This document shows positions 50,942 through 60,208 of a stretch of 64,000 bases of DNA, piece by piece. The notes under the pieces were generated by a model, which was given only the letters and a program-made list of their open reading frames with translations, made no database searches and was not told the DNA's origin. A program made the translations under genes and the position numbers. Where the stretch lies: NCBI GenBank assembly GCA_964484185.1, contig CAZAEQ010000007.1, positions 75,361 through 139,360 on the forward strand. Reading direction: 5' to 3'. Position 1 is the stretch's first letter, and each line of letters starts with the position of its first letter. The stretch comes from F1-120-MAGs238 sp964484185. Its GTDB lineage: Bacteria > Planctomycetota > Phycisphaerae > Phycisphaerales > UBA1924.

Positions 50942-53124
50942 GCGCACCGCTTTCGAATCCTGATCCGCCGCCGGCGTCTATTGAGTCGCTTGATCTCTCG
51001 ACACACCTCGCAACATTGACAGGCGTGATACCTGGCCTGCGTCCGCAAATCTGTAAATCCCTCGAAGGCATGGGACTTTCAACCATTGGCAAGCTGATCG
51101 CCCACCTTCCCATCCGCCATGAACGCATCGAAGCGGAAACGACGATAGACCAGCTCACAGTCGGCCATGTCGTGTGCACTCGGGGAGAGATTACCAACAC
51201 TCGCGAGTTGAAGAAACCACGAACAGCCAAGCCGCGATTTCAGGCCGCTCTTGAAGATGACACTGGCCGCGTAGATCTGCTCTGGTTCAACCAGCCCTGG
51301 CTCAATGATCGGATCATTCCTGGGATGCGCATTCGCGTGCAAGGGCTCTGCGGCGAATACATGGGTGCAAAGCAGATTGTCGGTGGCGACTTTCAGGTGC
51401 TCGCCGCCGGAGATGAACCGGCGACGCTCGATCACGATGAGCTTCGCCCGGTGTACCCGGCGACCCAGAAAATCTCCAGTGCTCAAATTGAGAGAGTCAT
51501 TTCCGCGATCATCAAACCGGCAAGCAAACAGATTGAAGATCATTTGCCTGCAGCCTTCTGCAAAGCGCGCGAAATGCCCTCGCTTTCTCAGGCCTATCTC
51601 GACATTCACAGCCCGCCCGATGAACCCGCCGCTCGACATGCACTTCGGCGTCTTTCCTATGACGAACTGCTCATGCTGCAACTCGGTGTTCATATGAAGC
51701 GAGCTCACCTGCGCGGGCTGCTCACGGCCCCTGCGCTTCGATGGAGTCCACAGATTGATTCCCACATTCGCAAGCTCTTCCCATTCACTTTCACCAACTC
51801 GCAGGACGAAGTCCTGAAGGATGTCATCTCCGAGCTTTCGGCTGGCATTCCCGCAAATAGACTGGTGCAAGGCGATGTTGGCGCTGGAAAAACCGTCATC
51901 GCCGTCTACGCAATGCTCATGGCCGCAGCTTCAGGCCACCAGGCCGCGCTGATGGCGCCAACCGAAATCCTCGCCGAGCAGCACATGCGTTCAATCACGA
52001 AACTGCTCGCGCATTCAAAGCTGAAGGTCGCGCTGCTGCTGGGAGGCACGCCGCCAAAAGAGAAAAAAGCGATCCTCAAGGGCCTTTCTTCTGATGTGCC
52101 CGGCGAACGCGTAGACCTGCTCATTGGCACTCACGCCTTGTTGACTGAGAGCGTGAAGTTCCGGTCGCTTGCGGTTGCAGTCATCGACGAGCAGCATCGT
52201 TTTGGTGTTGCCCAGCGTGCCCGCCTCCGCGCTTCTTCAACCGTCGAATCAGACAGCGGCGAAACCGTCACACCACATGTCCTGGTCATGACCGCAACGC
52301 CCATCCCGCGCACTCTTGCCATCACACTCTTTGGCGATCTGGATATCTCCACGATCAAGAGCCTCCCTCCGGGCCGCAAATCCATCATTACTCGCGTAGT
52401 TGGGCACGACAAACGGCCCACCGTCTATCAGTTCGTGCGTGAACGTCTCGAAGCCGGCGATCAGGCCTACATCATTTCGCCCTCGATCGAAGACTCCGAT
52501 GAGCCGACTCGCGCAGAGCTCTCCAGCGTGAAGTCGCTGATGGAAGAATTGAGCAAAGGTCCGCTCGCTGGTCTGGAAATCGCCGCACTTCACGGCCGCC
52601 TCAAGCGCGAGACGCAAGAGTCCATTATGCAGCGATTCCGCGCTGGAGAAATTCGCGCCATCGTTTCCACAACCGTCATCGAAGTCGGCGTCGATATCCC
52701 CAATGCCACCATTATGGTGATTGAAAACGCTGACCGCTTCGGCCTCGCACAGTTGCACCAGCTCCGCGGTCGCGTCGGTCGCGGCGACAAACAGTCGGTT
52801 TGCGCCCTGGTCTCTAACTCTCAAACCGCCGATGCCGAAAAGCGCCTCGGTGTCATGGCCCAGACTACCGATGGCTTTAAAATCGCGGAAGCTGATTTTG
52901 ATATCCGCGGACCAGGCGAGATTTTCGGGACACGTCAAGCTGGCATTCCACCCTTCAAAGTCGCCGACCTGCACCGCGACAAAGACCTCTTGATGCTCGC
53001 CAGGAAAGATGCCGCGGAATGGATTCGCAACTCCCCCACCCTTTCTCGACCAGATGAAGCGCTCCTGCTCCGCCGCCTGCTGATGCGCTATGGCCAGAGC
53101 CTGGGCCTGGGTGACGTTGGCTGA
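50938..53124 (+). CDS. recG: ATP-dependent DNA helicase RecG
   Basis: A 728-residue helicase that remodels stalled forks and Holliday junctions. A wedge OB-fold (VVCTRGEITNTRELKKPRTA; FNQPWLNDRIIPGMRIRVQG) precedes the motor: Walker A GDVGAGKTVIA, LIGTHALL, motif II VIDEQHRFGV, motif III MTATPIPRTLAI, TTVIEVGVDIPNA and QLRGRVGRG. The frame is open upstream to 50869; ATG 50938 overlaps the DUF971 stop. recO follows 17-23 bases downstream. RecG binds the SSB tail in other bacteria. Confidence 0.96.
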   Translation: MSAPLSNPDPPPASIESLDLSTHLATLTGVIPGLRPQICKSLEGMGLSTIGKLIAHLPIRHERIEAETTIDQLTVGHVVCTRGEITNTRELKKPRTAKPRFQAALEDDTGRVDLLWFNQPWLNDRIIPGMRIRVQGLCGEYMGAKQIVGGDFQVLAAGDEPATLDHDELRPVYPATQKISSAQIERVISAIIKPASKQIEDHLPAAFCKAREMPSLSQAYLDIHSPPDEPAARHALRRLSYDELLMLQLGVHMKRAHLRGLLTAPALRWSPQIDSHIRKLFPFTFTNSQDEVLKDVISELSAGIPANRLVQGDVGAGKTVIAVYAMLMAAASGHQAALMAPTEILAEQHMRSITKLLAHSKLKVALLLGGTPPKEKKAILKGLSSDVPGERVDLLIGTHALLTESVKFRSLAVAVIDEQHRFGVAQRARLRASSTVESDSGETVTPHVLVMTATPIPRTLAITLFGDLDISTIKSLPPGRKSIITRVVGHDKRPTVYQFVRERLEAGDQAYIISPSIEDSDEPTRAELSSVKSLMEELSKGPLAGLEIAALHGRLKRETQESIMQRFRAGEIRAIVSTTVIEVGVDIPNATIMVIENADRFGLAQLHQLRGRVGRGDKQSVCALVSNSQTADAEKRLGVMAQTTDGFKIAEADFDIRGPGEIFGTRQAGIPPFKVADLHRDKDLLMLARKDAAEWIRNSPTLSRPDEALLLRRLLMRYGQSLGLGDVG

Positions 53125-53147
53125 TTGCTCGCTCTACCCTCTTGCCT

Positions 53148-53924
53148 GTGGCCAATCTGAAAGATGACGCAATCTGTATCCGCCAATGGGACTGGTCCGA
53201 GACCAGCCAGACGGTGTCGCTATTCACACGCGAACATGGCATTCTGCGTGGAATCGCCAAGGGCTCCAAACGCGAGAAATCCCCCTTTTCCGGCGGCATA
53301 GAACTTGCAACCCGCGGCGAAATCGTCGCAATCGTGAAAGCACACCACGCCGCAGACAGCCTTGCAAACTTCACGTCTTGGGACCTTCAAGAGACATTTC
53401 CCGCAGTCCGCCGCAGTCATCTCGGATTCCGAATTGCGATGGCCATTCTCGATTCACTTGGCCGGGCGATGCGCGAAACCGATCCTCACCCCGCACTCTT
53501 TGATGGGACGCTTCAAAGCCTCCGAACTCTCGATGGGTCTGTATCCGATCAGTATGCCGCACTGATTGCGTTTCTCTTCCTTCTCCTCAAGGAGACCGGA
53601 CACGCCCCAGAACTCTTCGTCGACGTCCGCAATGGCGCACCATTATCTGCGGCAGCAATCATGGGATTCAGCCCGGTTCGGGGCGGTGTTACAAACATCG
53701 CGCTGGTCGAAACCGATGCAAGTTCTTTCTGGCGTGTACGCGGCGAAACCATCGAGTTTTTACGTGTGATTTCAAAAGGTCAGCATCAGGTCTCGCTCGT
53801 TCCTGAAACAACCTTGAAACGCAGTGTCAGCCTGCTCTCTGCATACCTTCGCCATGTCCTTGAGTCCGATATTCCCGCCCTTTCATCATTACAATCGCGC
53901 GATCCCCTCGAACGTGGCACGTGA
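53148..53924 (+). CDS. recO: Recombination mediator RecO
   Basis: A 258-residue protein of the RecFOR pathway that displaces SSB and loads RecA. The N-terminal OB-fold reads DDAICIRQWDWSETSQTVSL, FTREHGILRGIAKGSKREKS and GGIELATRGEIVAI. The helical C-terminal domain follows but the usual zinc-ligand cysteines are not seen. The start is taken as GTG 53148; TTG 53142 is six bases upstream and neither has a clear ribosome binding site. Directly after recG. Confidence 0.85.
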   Translation: MANLKDDAICIRQWDWSETSQTVSLFTREHGILRGIAKGSKREKSPFSGGIELATRGEIVAIVKAHHAADSLANFTSWDLQETFPAVRRSHLGFRIAMAILDSLGRAMRETDPHPALFDGTLQSLRTLDGSVSDQYAALIAFLFLLLKETGHAPELFVDVRNGAPLSAAAIMGFSPVRGGVTNIALVETDASSFWRVRGETIEFLRVISKGQHQVSLVPETTLKRSVSLLSAYLRHVLESDIPALSSLQSRDPLERGT

Positions 53925-54008
53925 ATTAATGAAGGCCCGCCCAGTTCGAGTCGATTTGATGAAGTCGGAGTTCTCTCCCACTCAGCGCTCATATGGATCA
54001 GGGTTGAC

Positions 54009-55484
54009 ATGAATATCGAAACACTCGAAAAAATCCTGAAGTGTCCCACACTCCCATCACTTCCTGCCGTGGCAGTTAAGGTGATCGATCTGACATCCAA
54101 TCCCAGTGTGCGGATGGAAGAACTCGCCCGGACCATTCAGAACGACCAGGGCTTGGCCGCCAAGATCCTTCGAACTGTCAACTCGTCTTTTTATGGTCTG
54201 CGCAAGCCGTGCTCAACAATTCATTCTGCGATTGTCATGCTTGGGCTGGGACCAGTGAAAACCCTTGCGCTTGGATTCTCACTCGTTTCTGCTGTAGGCA
54301 AAACTGATGACGGCTTTGATTACGTTGCATACTGGCGCCGCGGCCTTTATACGGCGGTCGGCGCGAGAGCCTTCGCTGAAGCTGCGCATTTGAACCACGC
54401 CGATGAGGCCTTTCTCGGCGGATTGCTGCAGGATGTTGGCGTGATGGCTATGTATCGCGCACTTGGCGATGACTACCTGAAGGTTCTACTCGAGACCGGC
54501 GGCGACCACCGCAAGCTGGTACAGGTTGAACTTGCCACATTTGAAATGCAGCACGCGGATGTTGGCTCCATGCTCGCCGAGCGGTGGAAGCTGCCGCGTG
54601 AGCTTGTCCTTCCTGTGAAATATCACGAGCGCCCGACCGCCGCGCCCATGGAATGTGGCGAACTGATTCGCGTCGTCGCAATCGGCAACCTGATACACGA
54701 TGTGTTGACCGACAAAGACCCGACCCCAGCGATGCGAAAATTGTATGAACGTTCATCGCAGTGGCTCGGCCTCAGCGCATCTCAGGTAGACCAGGCGCTG
54801 ACACGTGCAAATCAAGGTGTGAAGGAACTATCATCGGTTTTCAATCTCGCAACGGGCCCGCATGCCGATATCGAAGAGATCCTCTCCTGTGCAAAGGACC
54901 AGAGCAATCTCGTAATCCGCTCCTCTGCAGGAGGCGGAGATGACGCAAATGTATTCGAAATCAACCCGATGGATGTTGACAAAGCCTCTGGGCTTGTCGG
55001 CCGTTCCGGTTTCGACAAGGCTCTGCGTGATGTATACGCAGCGACTATTGATTCCTCACAAGGCATGGGCGTCGCGTACATCGTCATTGATCAGATGAAG
55101 CAGAAGTTGATGGAGCATGGTCAGGATAAATGTGACGCCGCTTCAATTGACTTTGCAAGGCGAATGAAGGCCCACTTTGGACAGTTCGGTGGGATCGCCT
55201 GCCGCCCGACTCCAGATATCTACTGCGTGATCTTGCCTCGATTGACAAGTGAAATGGTTGTCGCAGTCTGCGAAGGATTCCGCGAACAGATCTCAACGCT
55301 CTATGTACCAAACGGCGAAGAAAGCACAGACAGTCCTCTCAGTGTGAGCATCGGCATCTCCGCAACCAATGGCGAAGATTTTGCCGCACCTGATCTTGTT
55401 CGCGCTGCCGCTCTCGCCCTTCAGTCCGCTCGAAGCTCTGGCGGAAACTGCTTGCGCACGCAGATCCTTCGACTCGCGGCGTGA
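54009..55484 (+). CDS. HDOD-domain protein with degenerate GGDEF domain
   Basis: A 491-residue signalling protein. Residues about 10-210 are an HDOD domain (LPSLPAVAVKVIDLTSNPSV; GLAAKILRTVNSSFYGLRKP; TIHSAIVMLGLGPVKTLALG; FLGGLLQDVGVMAMYRAL). The C-terminal 170 residues look like a GGDEF fold (SGFDKALRDVYAATIDSS; LSVSIGISATNGEDF; ALQSARSSGGNCL), but the signature loop reads FGGIACRPTPD, so diguanylate cyclase activity is unlikely. It may sense c-di-GMP or act by protein contacts. It follows recO by 84 bases. Confidence 0.85.
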   Translation: MNIETLEKILKCPTLPSLPAVAVKVIDLTSNPSVRMEELARTIQNDQGLAAKILRTVNSSFYGLRKPCSTIHSAIVMLGLGPVKTLALGFSLVSAVGKTDDGFDYVAYWRRGLYTAVGARAFAEAAHLNHADEAFLGGLLQDVGVMAMYRALGDDYLKVLLETGGDHRKLVQVELATFEMQHADVGSMLAERWKLPRELVLPVKYHERPTAAPMECGELIRVVAIGNLIHDVLTDKDPTPAMRKLYERSSQWLGLSASQVDQALTRANQGVKELSSVFNLATGPHADIEEILSCAKDQSNLVIRSSAGGGDDANVFEINPMDVDKASGLVGRSGFDKALRDVYAATIDSSQGMGVAYIVIDQMKQKLMEHGQDKCDAASIDFARRMKAHFGQFGGIACRPTPDIYCVILPRLTSEMVVAVCEGFREQISTLYVPNGEESTDSPLSVSIGISATNGEDFAAPDLVRAAALALQSARSSGGNCLRTQILRLAA

Positions 55485-55490
55485 ATCGCC

Positions 55491-56717
55491 TCATTCTGTT
55501 GCCGGAATCATTCGACCAATCGTCTTGAGCGAGATCGGATACGCCTTGGCAACATCTCTCAGGTCCTGGATCGTCACACTCGCCATCCGCTCCACTTCAC
55601 TCTCGAGTGTTTCGTACTTGTTGAGATAGGTCCAGTGCCGCCCAAGTCGCTGCATTCGGCCTTCTGGTCGCTCGCCTGCGATCGTCGCGCCCGTGGCTGT
55701 CTTGGCAATCAAACGCCGTGTGTCGTCCTCTGTAAGAGAATCGATCAGCTTGGCAATCTGATCCTGAATTTCGTGTTCGACCTTTGCGAGATTCGCCGGG
55801 TCACACGATGCGAATACGTAGTAATCGCCGCAGCCTTGGCGGGCATCAAACGATGCCTGACACTCATCGGCGAGTCCACCTTCAACCAGTGCCCAGTGAA
55901 GGCGACTGTTGTCAGGCGAGCCCAGAATCTGTGCGAGAATCGCCGCGGCGTATTTACGGTCATCTTCGATCGATGGCCCTTCCGCAATTCCTATGAAGTA
56001 TCCGCGGCTGATTTTGGGGTCTTTCAGCGTGAAATCGCCGCCTGCAATGGGCGGCCTGGAACTGTCCCGCTTGGGAGTTGTCGTCGCCCAATGGCCGCAG
56101 ACCTTGTCGAGCAATGCGACCGATGCATCGAAGTCGATCTTTCCCGCCAGAGCAACCACCGTGTTGTCCGCAGAATATCGATTGTCGAAATACCCCTGCA
56201 TCGCATCGCGCTCAAGGTCCGACACACTCTGATCGGTCCCAAGCACGCGGTGCGCCAGTGGATGTTTTCCGTAATGCGTTTCAATCGCGCGTTCGTAAAG
56301 CACCCAGAACGGCGAGTCCTTATACATCGCGATTTCTTCGAGAATCACTTTCTTCTCGGTATCGAAATCCGACTGCCGCAGTGCAGGCCGCATCATCTGT
56401 CCGATCAGGTCCGTCGCCTCCGCGGCAAACTCTGGGAGCACGTGGGCATAGAAACACGTCAACTCCGCAGATGTGTACGCGTTATTCCGCGCGCCCATCG
56501 CATCAAACTTCTGATTGAGCTGATCGGCCGCAATCGAATTCGTCCCTTTGAACATCATGTGCTCAAGAAAGTGACTCACACCCATGACCTTCGTCGCCTC
56601 ATCGCGAGCGCCGGTGCGGACAAAGAACCCGACCGCGCTTGAGTGCGCAGCCTGGTCCACCTCCGCGATAATCGTGAGTCCATTCTTCAGTGTGGCTTGG
56701 CGGAAAGTAATCGGCAT
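55491..56717 (-). CDS. M16 family zinc peptidase
   Basis: A 408-residue insulinase/processing-peptidase type protease. The inverted zinc motif HFLEH is at residues 49-53 (GVSHFLEHMMFKGT), and the third ligand Glu lies in a downstream helix near KKVILEEIAMYKDSP. Also typical are RNNAYTSAELTCFYAHVL and MQGYFDNRYSADNTVVALAG. The frame is open to 56819; ATG 56717 begins the family homology. No signal peptide. Convergent with the HDOD gene, six bases apart. Confidence 0.92.
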   Translation of the reverse strand: MPITFRQATLKNGLTIIAEVDQAAHSSAVGFFVRTGARDEATKVMGVSHFLEHMMFKGTNSIAADQLNQKFDAMGARNNAYTSAELTCFYAHVLPEFAAEATDLIGQMMRPALRQSDFDTEKKVILEEIAMYKDSPFWVLYERAIETHYGKHPLAHRVLGTDQSVSDLERDAMQGYFDNRYSADNTVVALAGKIDFDASVALLDKVCGHWATTTPKRDSSRPPIAGGDFTLKDPKISRGYFIGIAEGPSIEDDRKYAAAILAQILGSPDNSRLHWALVEGGLADECQASFDARQGCGDYYVFASCDPANLAKVEHEIQDQIAKLIDSLTEDDTRRLIAKTATGATIAGERPEGRMQRLGRHWTYLNKYETLESEVERMASVTIQDLRDVAKAYPISLKTIGRMIPATE

Positions 56718-56748
56718 GGACGGAGAATATGCCCACTCATTGCGGCAA

Positions 56749-57909
56749 TCAGACTCCGGCTTCTGCAGTCTCGGCCTCGACCCATCCGCCCCGCAATTCA
56801 CCGGCCAAATAGGCCTCAAACGCCGCGTACACCATGTCCGCCGAAGTCGATGTCCGCACCGCCTCGCGGAATGGCTTCATGCCAAATCGCGTGCCATCGG
56901 GGTTGTACCCCATCTTCTTGGCAAACCACGAAACTCGCCGCGTAATCTGCCACAACGCATACTTCTCATCGCGGTAATGCTTCATCAGGTCAAAGTACCG
57001 TCGCAGCATCGCGATCTTCTCTGGCTCGGTCGGCATCGCGGGCACTGCGAGCCCAGCCAACGCCGCCGCACAGTCGCGGAAAATCCACGGCGTCGAGAGC
57101 GCACCCCGCCCGATCATCACACCGTTGCACCCAGTCTCTTTGATCATCCTCACCGCGTGCGCGGGTTCCTTGACATCGCCATTGCCAATGATCGGAATCT
57201 GCCCCTTGACCATCTCGACAACTTTGGTGATCCCCGCCAGCTGCACTTCGCCCAGAAACCGCATCTCCGTCGTCCGCCCGTGCACAGTCACCGCCGATAC
57301 ACCCACATCCGCAAGCTGCTTCGCCAAATGCGGCGAACACGCAAGTCCATTGTGATAATCATCCGTCGACCAGCACAATCGAATCTTGCATGTCAGCGGC
57401 ACAGCAACTCGACCGTCCCGTGCCCCATCACGCGCCGTCACCAACTCCGAATCACCCAATCGCTTTGCCCACTCCTCGCGTGACAACGGACAGCGATCCA
57501 GTTCCTGCTTCACACGCTCCGCCAGCCGCACCGCCCGCGACACATCGGTCAACAACGCCGAGCCGCCATCTTTCTTGGTCACCTTATCAACCGGGCACCC
57601 CATGTTGATATCAACAATCGTCGCCCCATGCTCCACCGCCCACCGCGCCCCCTCGGCCATGATCTCCGGATCGCTCCCATACAACTGCATCCCCACCGGC
57701 TTATCGAATTCGTTCGTCCGCGCCAAATCCAGACTCGTCGCCGTCCCGCGCAAAAGCCCCTGCGGCGACAACAAATCCGTGCAAGCTAACCCCACCCCCC
57801 CAAATCCGCGGCAAGTCTGCCGGAACGCGAGATCGCAGTACCCCGCAATCGGCGCGAGCAACAAATTGGTCTTCAGCCGAATAGGGCCGATGGTGAGGGG
57901 GCGTAACAC
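56749..57909 (-). CDS. dusB: tRNA-dihydrouridine synthase
   Basis: A 386-residue flavoprotein that reduces uridines in the tRNA D-loop. FMN and tRNA site features: LLLAPIAGYCDLAFRQTCR, PVGMQLYGSDPEIMAEGA, DINMGCPVDKVTKKDGGSAL (catalytic Cys), VTVHGRTTEM and PIIGNGDVKEPAHAVRM. An insertion of about 20 residues lies before PLTCKIRLCW. Assignment to DusB rather than another Dus is tentative. Upstream of the M16 gene on the same strand. Confidence 0.9.
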   Translation of the reverse strand: MLRPLTIGPIRLKTNLLLAPIAGYCDLAFRQTCRGFGGVGLACTDLLSPQGLLRGTATSLDLARTNEFDKPVGMQLYGSDPEIMAEGARWAVEHGATIVDINMGCPVDKVTKKDGGSALLTDVSRAVRLAERVKQELDRCPLSREEWAKRLGDSELVTARDGARDGRVAVPLTCKIRLCWSTDDYHNGLACSPHLAKQLADVGVSAVTVHGRTTEMRFLGEVQLAGITKVVEMVKGQIPIIGNGDVKEPAHAVRMIKETGCNGVMIGRGALSTPWIFRDCAAALAGLAVPAMPTEPEKIAMLRRYFDLMKHYRDEKYALWQITRRVSWFAKKMGYNPDGTRFGMKPFREAVRTSTSADMVYAAFEAYLAGELRGGWVEAETAEAGV

Positions 57910-57965
57910 GCCGAATCATAGGGGAATACAGAGCCAATGCGAAAGTTGATACACTGCGAGCAATC

Positions 57966-58379
57966 ATGAAGATTTTCAGTCCAAAATCAGCACTTGTAAC
58001 AGGCCTGACTCTATCGGTCTTCCTGCCACTCCTATGGGTAGGCACGAGTTCGAACGAACTGCGTTACGACACCAGCTCATCTGCCTGCTATTTGGTGTGG
58101 GGGCAAATTGGATACTGCACCACAGACCCATTTGGTCCAATGCCCAGTTGGCCACGTCCCGCCAATACAGGTTTGACACTACGGGGCACTCCATGGAATA
58201 CCCGCTACTTCGTACACTATCGATGGCCCACGTATAGCTCGAAGCCAGGCGGATTTCAATTGACGTGTCCGATGTGGCTTCCGGTCTCTCTCACATTCGT
58301 GCTCACTGCCCTCGCTTGGCAACGGAATCGGAAAACAAGACCCTCGGGACCGTCCGTTGTCCCCTCTCCGTCACCATAG
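57966..58379 (+). CDS. Small membrane protein
   Basis: A 137-residue protein with an N-terminal hydrophobic helix (LVTGLTLSVFLPLLWVG) and a C-terminal one (WLPVSLTFVLTALAW), separated by a Trp/Tyr/Pro-rich stretch. The layout resembles the gene at 8766 but the cytoplasmic zinc ribbon is missing, so it may be a shortened relative. Divergent from the Dus gene. No function known. Confidence 0.5.
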   Translation: MKIFSPKSALVTGLTLSVFLPLLWVGTSSNELRYDTSSSACYLVWGQIGYCTTDPFGPMPSWPRPANTGLTLRGTPWNTRYFVHYRWPTYSSKPGGFQLTCPMWLPVSLTFVLTALAWQRNRKTRPSGPSVVPSPSP

Positions 58380-58384
58380 TTCGC

Positions 58385-58586
58385 TGCATCATAAGTCTGC
58401 ACCCATGCAACGTCAGGTTGCATCCCTTCGGTGCCAGATTGCATCCCTTCATTGCAATTCTGCACCCCTTCAACTGGGGAATGCACGGCACTTTTTTCTA
58501 GCTGCATCCCATCACTCGCGCATTGCAGCACCGAAAATCCGCGTTGCATCTGAAGTGTGCCGCGCTGCATGCCGATTGCTCAAGAT
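58385..58586. repeat. 21-bp periodic TGCA array, nine units
   Basis: TGCA occurs at 58398, 58419, 58440, 58461, 58482, 58503, 58524, 58545 and 58566, each exactly 21 bases from the last. Consensus of a unit is YTGCAYCCCWTC followed by variable sequence; early units (TTGCATCCCTTC) are best conserved. Two further TGCA (58385, 58406) are also 21 apart in another register. Translated on the plus strand it gives seven-residue units with Ala-Ser or Ala-Pro; on the minus strand GMQ or GVQ every seven residues. It ends about 30 bases before the next start codon. Confidence 0.8.
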
Positions 58587-58614
58587 AGTTTCGGGGAATT
58601 GTGGGGGATCGATC

Positions 58615-59277
58615 ATGCTGATTGTGCCGCGGACACTTGATGAACTTTTGCTCTGGGGCGACACTCACAGCATTGAGTGGGAAAGTTCGTTCGCGTCGAT
58701 CGGCCTTTCGCCTGCGCAGATTGCAGCGTTCAAAGATTCGCTCGATGCGGCCAAATCTGCACGCTCGACGGCTGAGCAACTCGAACTGGCCCGGCGTTCG
58801 GCGACGCTCGACTGCAAGACCGCTGTCCAGAATTTCCGCGCGACTGCCGCCGAGACACTCGCATCGATCAAAGCCTTCGCCGAGCAGCAGGACAATCCCG
58901 ACATCGTGTTTTCCGCCGCCCATCTCCCGATACCGCAGCGCCCATCTCCCGCACCACCGCCGGGAAAGCCCGAACAATTCTCATTCTCGATTCTGCCCAC
59001 CGGCGCGTTTGTGCTGCAATGGAAATGCGCCAACCCCTACGGCACCAGCGGCACGATCTATCAAATCGAACGCAGTATCGCTGACAACGCGTTTGCGATC
59101 CTGGGTCACTCTGGCACCAAGAAGTTTTTAGACAAGTCCGTCCCGGCCGGAAGTTCCCGCCTGGTCTACCGAGTCACCGCCATACGCTCGACCGTGCAGG
59201 GACCGATGGCCGTGTTTGTCGTGACACTGGGCGTGACAGCGGACGCACACTCACGCAATCGCACCCTCGCAGCGTGA
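58615..59277 (+). CDS. Fibronectin type III-like protein
   Basis: A 220-residue cytoplasmic-looking protein without signal peptide. Residues 1-105 are helical (LELARRSATLDCKTAVQNF). The C-terminal 90 residues form a fibronectin type III-like beta sandwich (FVLQWKCANPYGTSGTIYQI; LVYRVTAIRSTVQGP). The frame is open into the 21-bp array upstream, but GGGGGAT eight bases before ATG 58615 supports this start. No known role. Confidence 0.7.
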   Translation: MLIVPRTLDELLLWGDTHSIEWESSFASIGLSPAQIAAFKDSLDAAKSARSTAEQLELARRSATLDCKTAVQNFRATAAETLASIKAFAEQQDNPDIVFSAAHLPIPQRPSPAPPPGKPEQFSFSILPTGAFVLQWKCANPYGTSGTIYQIERSIADNAFAILGHSGTKKFLDKSVPAGSSRLVYRVTAIRSTVQGPMAVFVVTLGVTADAHSRNRTLAA

Positions 59278-59288
59278 ACTGCTCCCGC

Positions 59289-59329
59289 TAAAAACACAAC
59301 CGCCCCGGAAGTTTGCTCCCGAGGCGGTT
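59289..59329 (-). terminator. Terminator after OmpA-like gene
   Basis: AACCGCC and GGCGGTT outer arms (59298-59329) with further inner pairing; on the minus strand followed by GTGTTTTTAG. Confidence 0.8.
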
Positions 59330-59352
59330 GAGGATTTGTGATTAAACTAAAT

Positions 59353-59991
59353 TCAGTCAGCGAGGACGACAACATCCACGCGGCGGCTGGCTGCGGGGGT
59401 TGCCTTGGGCTTGGCTGCGCCGTAACCAACTGCTTCGATGCGGTTGGATGAGACGCCCTTGCTGGCGAGGTAGCTGCGGACGGCTTCAGCGCGAGCCTGG
59501 CTCAGGGCTTCGTTGGTGCCGTACTTGGACTTGCGGATCGGGGTCGAATCGGTGTGGCCTTCAACGCGGATGCTGCGACCGGCGTATGTGCCTTTGAGCT
59601 TCTTGGCGAGTGTGTCGAGTTCCTTCTTGGCGGCGGAGGTCAGGCTGACCGAGCCGGATGGGAAGGCGACATCGCCTGCGATTTCGAAGACTTCGGAGGG
59701 GCGAGAGCGGGTGTTGCCGCCGCTGGTTCTGCCGGTATCTCCGGTGTTGGTGTCGTTGTAAACGGGAGGCTGTGCTGTCACGGTGCGTGCGGAAGCAAGT
59801 TCAGACTCAAGAGTCTTCTTTTCAACTTCCGCCTGGGCAGTGCGGGCTTCAAGGTCAGTGACCTTTCCATGAAGGTCAGCGTTCTCCTGCTGAAGCGCTG
59901 TGTACTGTTCTTTTGAAGGGCCGCTGCAACCTGTGAGGCCAGCAACAAGCACGCCGCTAACGATAAGTCCCGCCAATGTGTTCAACCGCAT
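59353..59991 (-). CDS. OmpA-family lipoprotein (Pal-like)
   Basis: A 212-residue outer-membrane lipoprotein. The signal ends in lipobox LTGC (about residue 22). A coiled coil follows (ADLHGKVTDLEARTAQAEVE), then an OmpA C-terminal peptidoglycan-binding domain: DVAFPSGSVSLTSAAKKELD, IRVEGHTDSTPIRKS and LSQARAEAVRSYLASKGV, AVGYGAAKPKA. It should link outer membrane and peptidoglycan. ATG 59991 has AAGGA upstream; ATG 60006 and a longer frame to 60252 are less likely. Confidence 0.92.
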   Translation of the reverse strand: MRLNTLAGLIVSGVLVAGLTGCSGPSKEQYTALQQENADLHGKVTDLEARTAQAEVEKKTLESELASARTVTAQPPVYNDTNTGDTGRTSGGNTRSRPSEVFEIAGDVAFPSGSVSLTSAAKKELDTLAKKLKGTYAGRSIRVEGHTDSTPIRKSKYGTNEALSQARAEAVRSYLASKGVSSNRIEAVGYGAAKPKATPAASRRVDVVVLAD

Positions 59992-60172
59992 GAGCAATCC
60001 TTCCATGAATTCCACCACTCGGCCATTTCTGTGCCGAGGCACCCTTTCACCCGCGGGATCCCACCCTGCCGGGTTTTGCGCTCCACTGTATCGACTTGCG
60101 CATCCTTTTTGCTCTAATTGACACGCAGAAATCTTTTTGGATTTTTGAAAACCGACAACCAGGCCGATCAGG

Positions 60173-60208
60173 GCTCCTTTATGGCCCCCTTTATGGCCCC
60201 CTTTATGG
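60173..60208 (+). repeat. 12-bp tandem repeat, three units
   Basis: GCTCCTTTATGG, CCCCCTTTATGG, CCCCCTTTATGG. It runs over the stop codon of the prepilin peptidase gene (stop at 60203-60205). Confidence 0.8.

Noticed and set aside
58256..58570. Minus-strand frame with GMQ repeats
   Set aside because: The repeats follow from the 21-bp DNA array, the start lies in the array, and the frame runs antisense into another gene. Kept as a DNA repeat instead.
58385..58586. CRISPR array
   Set aside because: The periodic unit is 21 bp with only a short conserved core and no spacer-repeat structure or cas genes.
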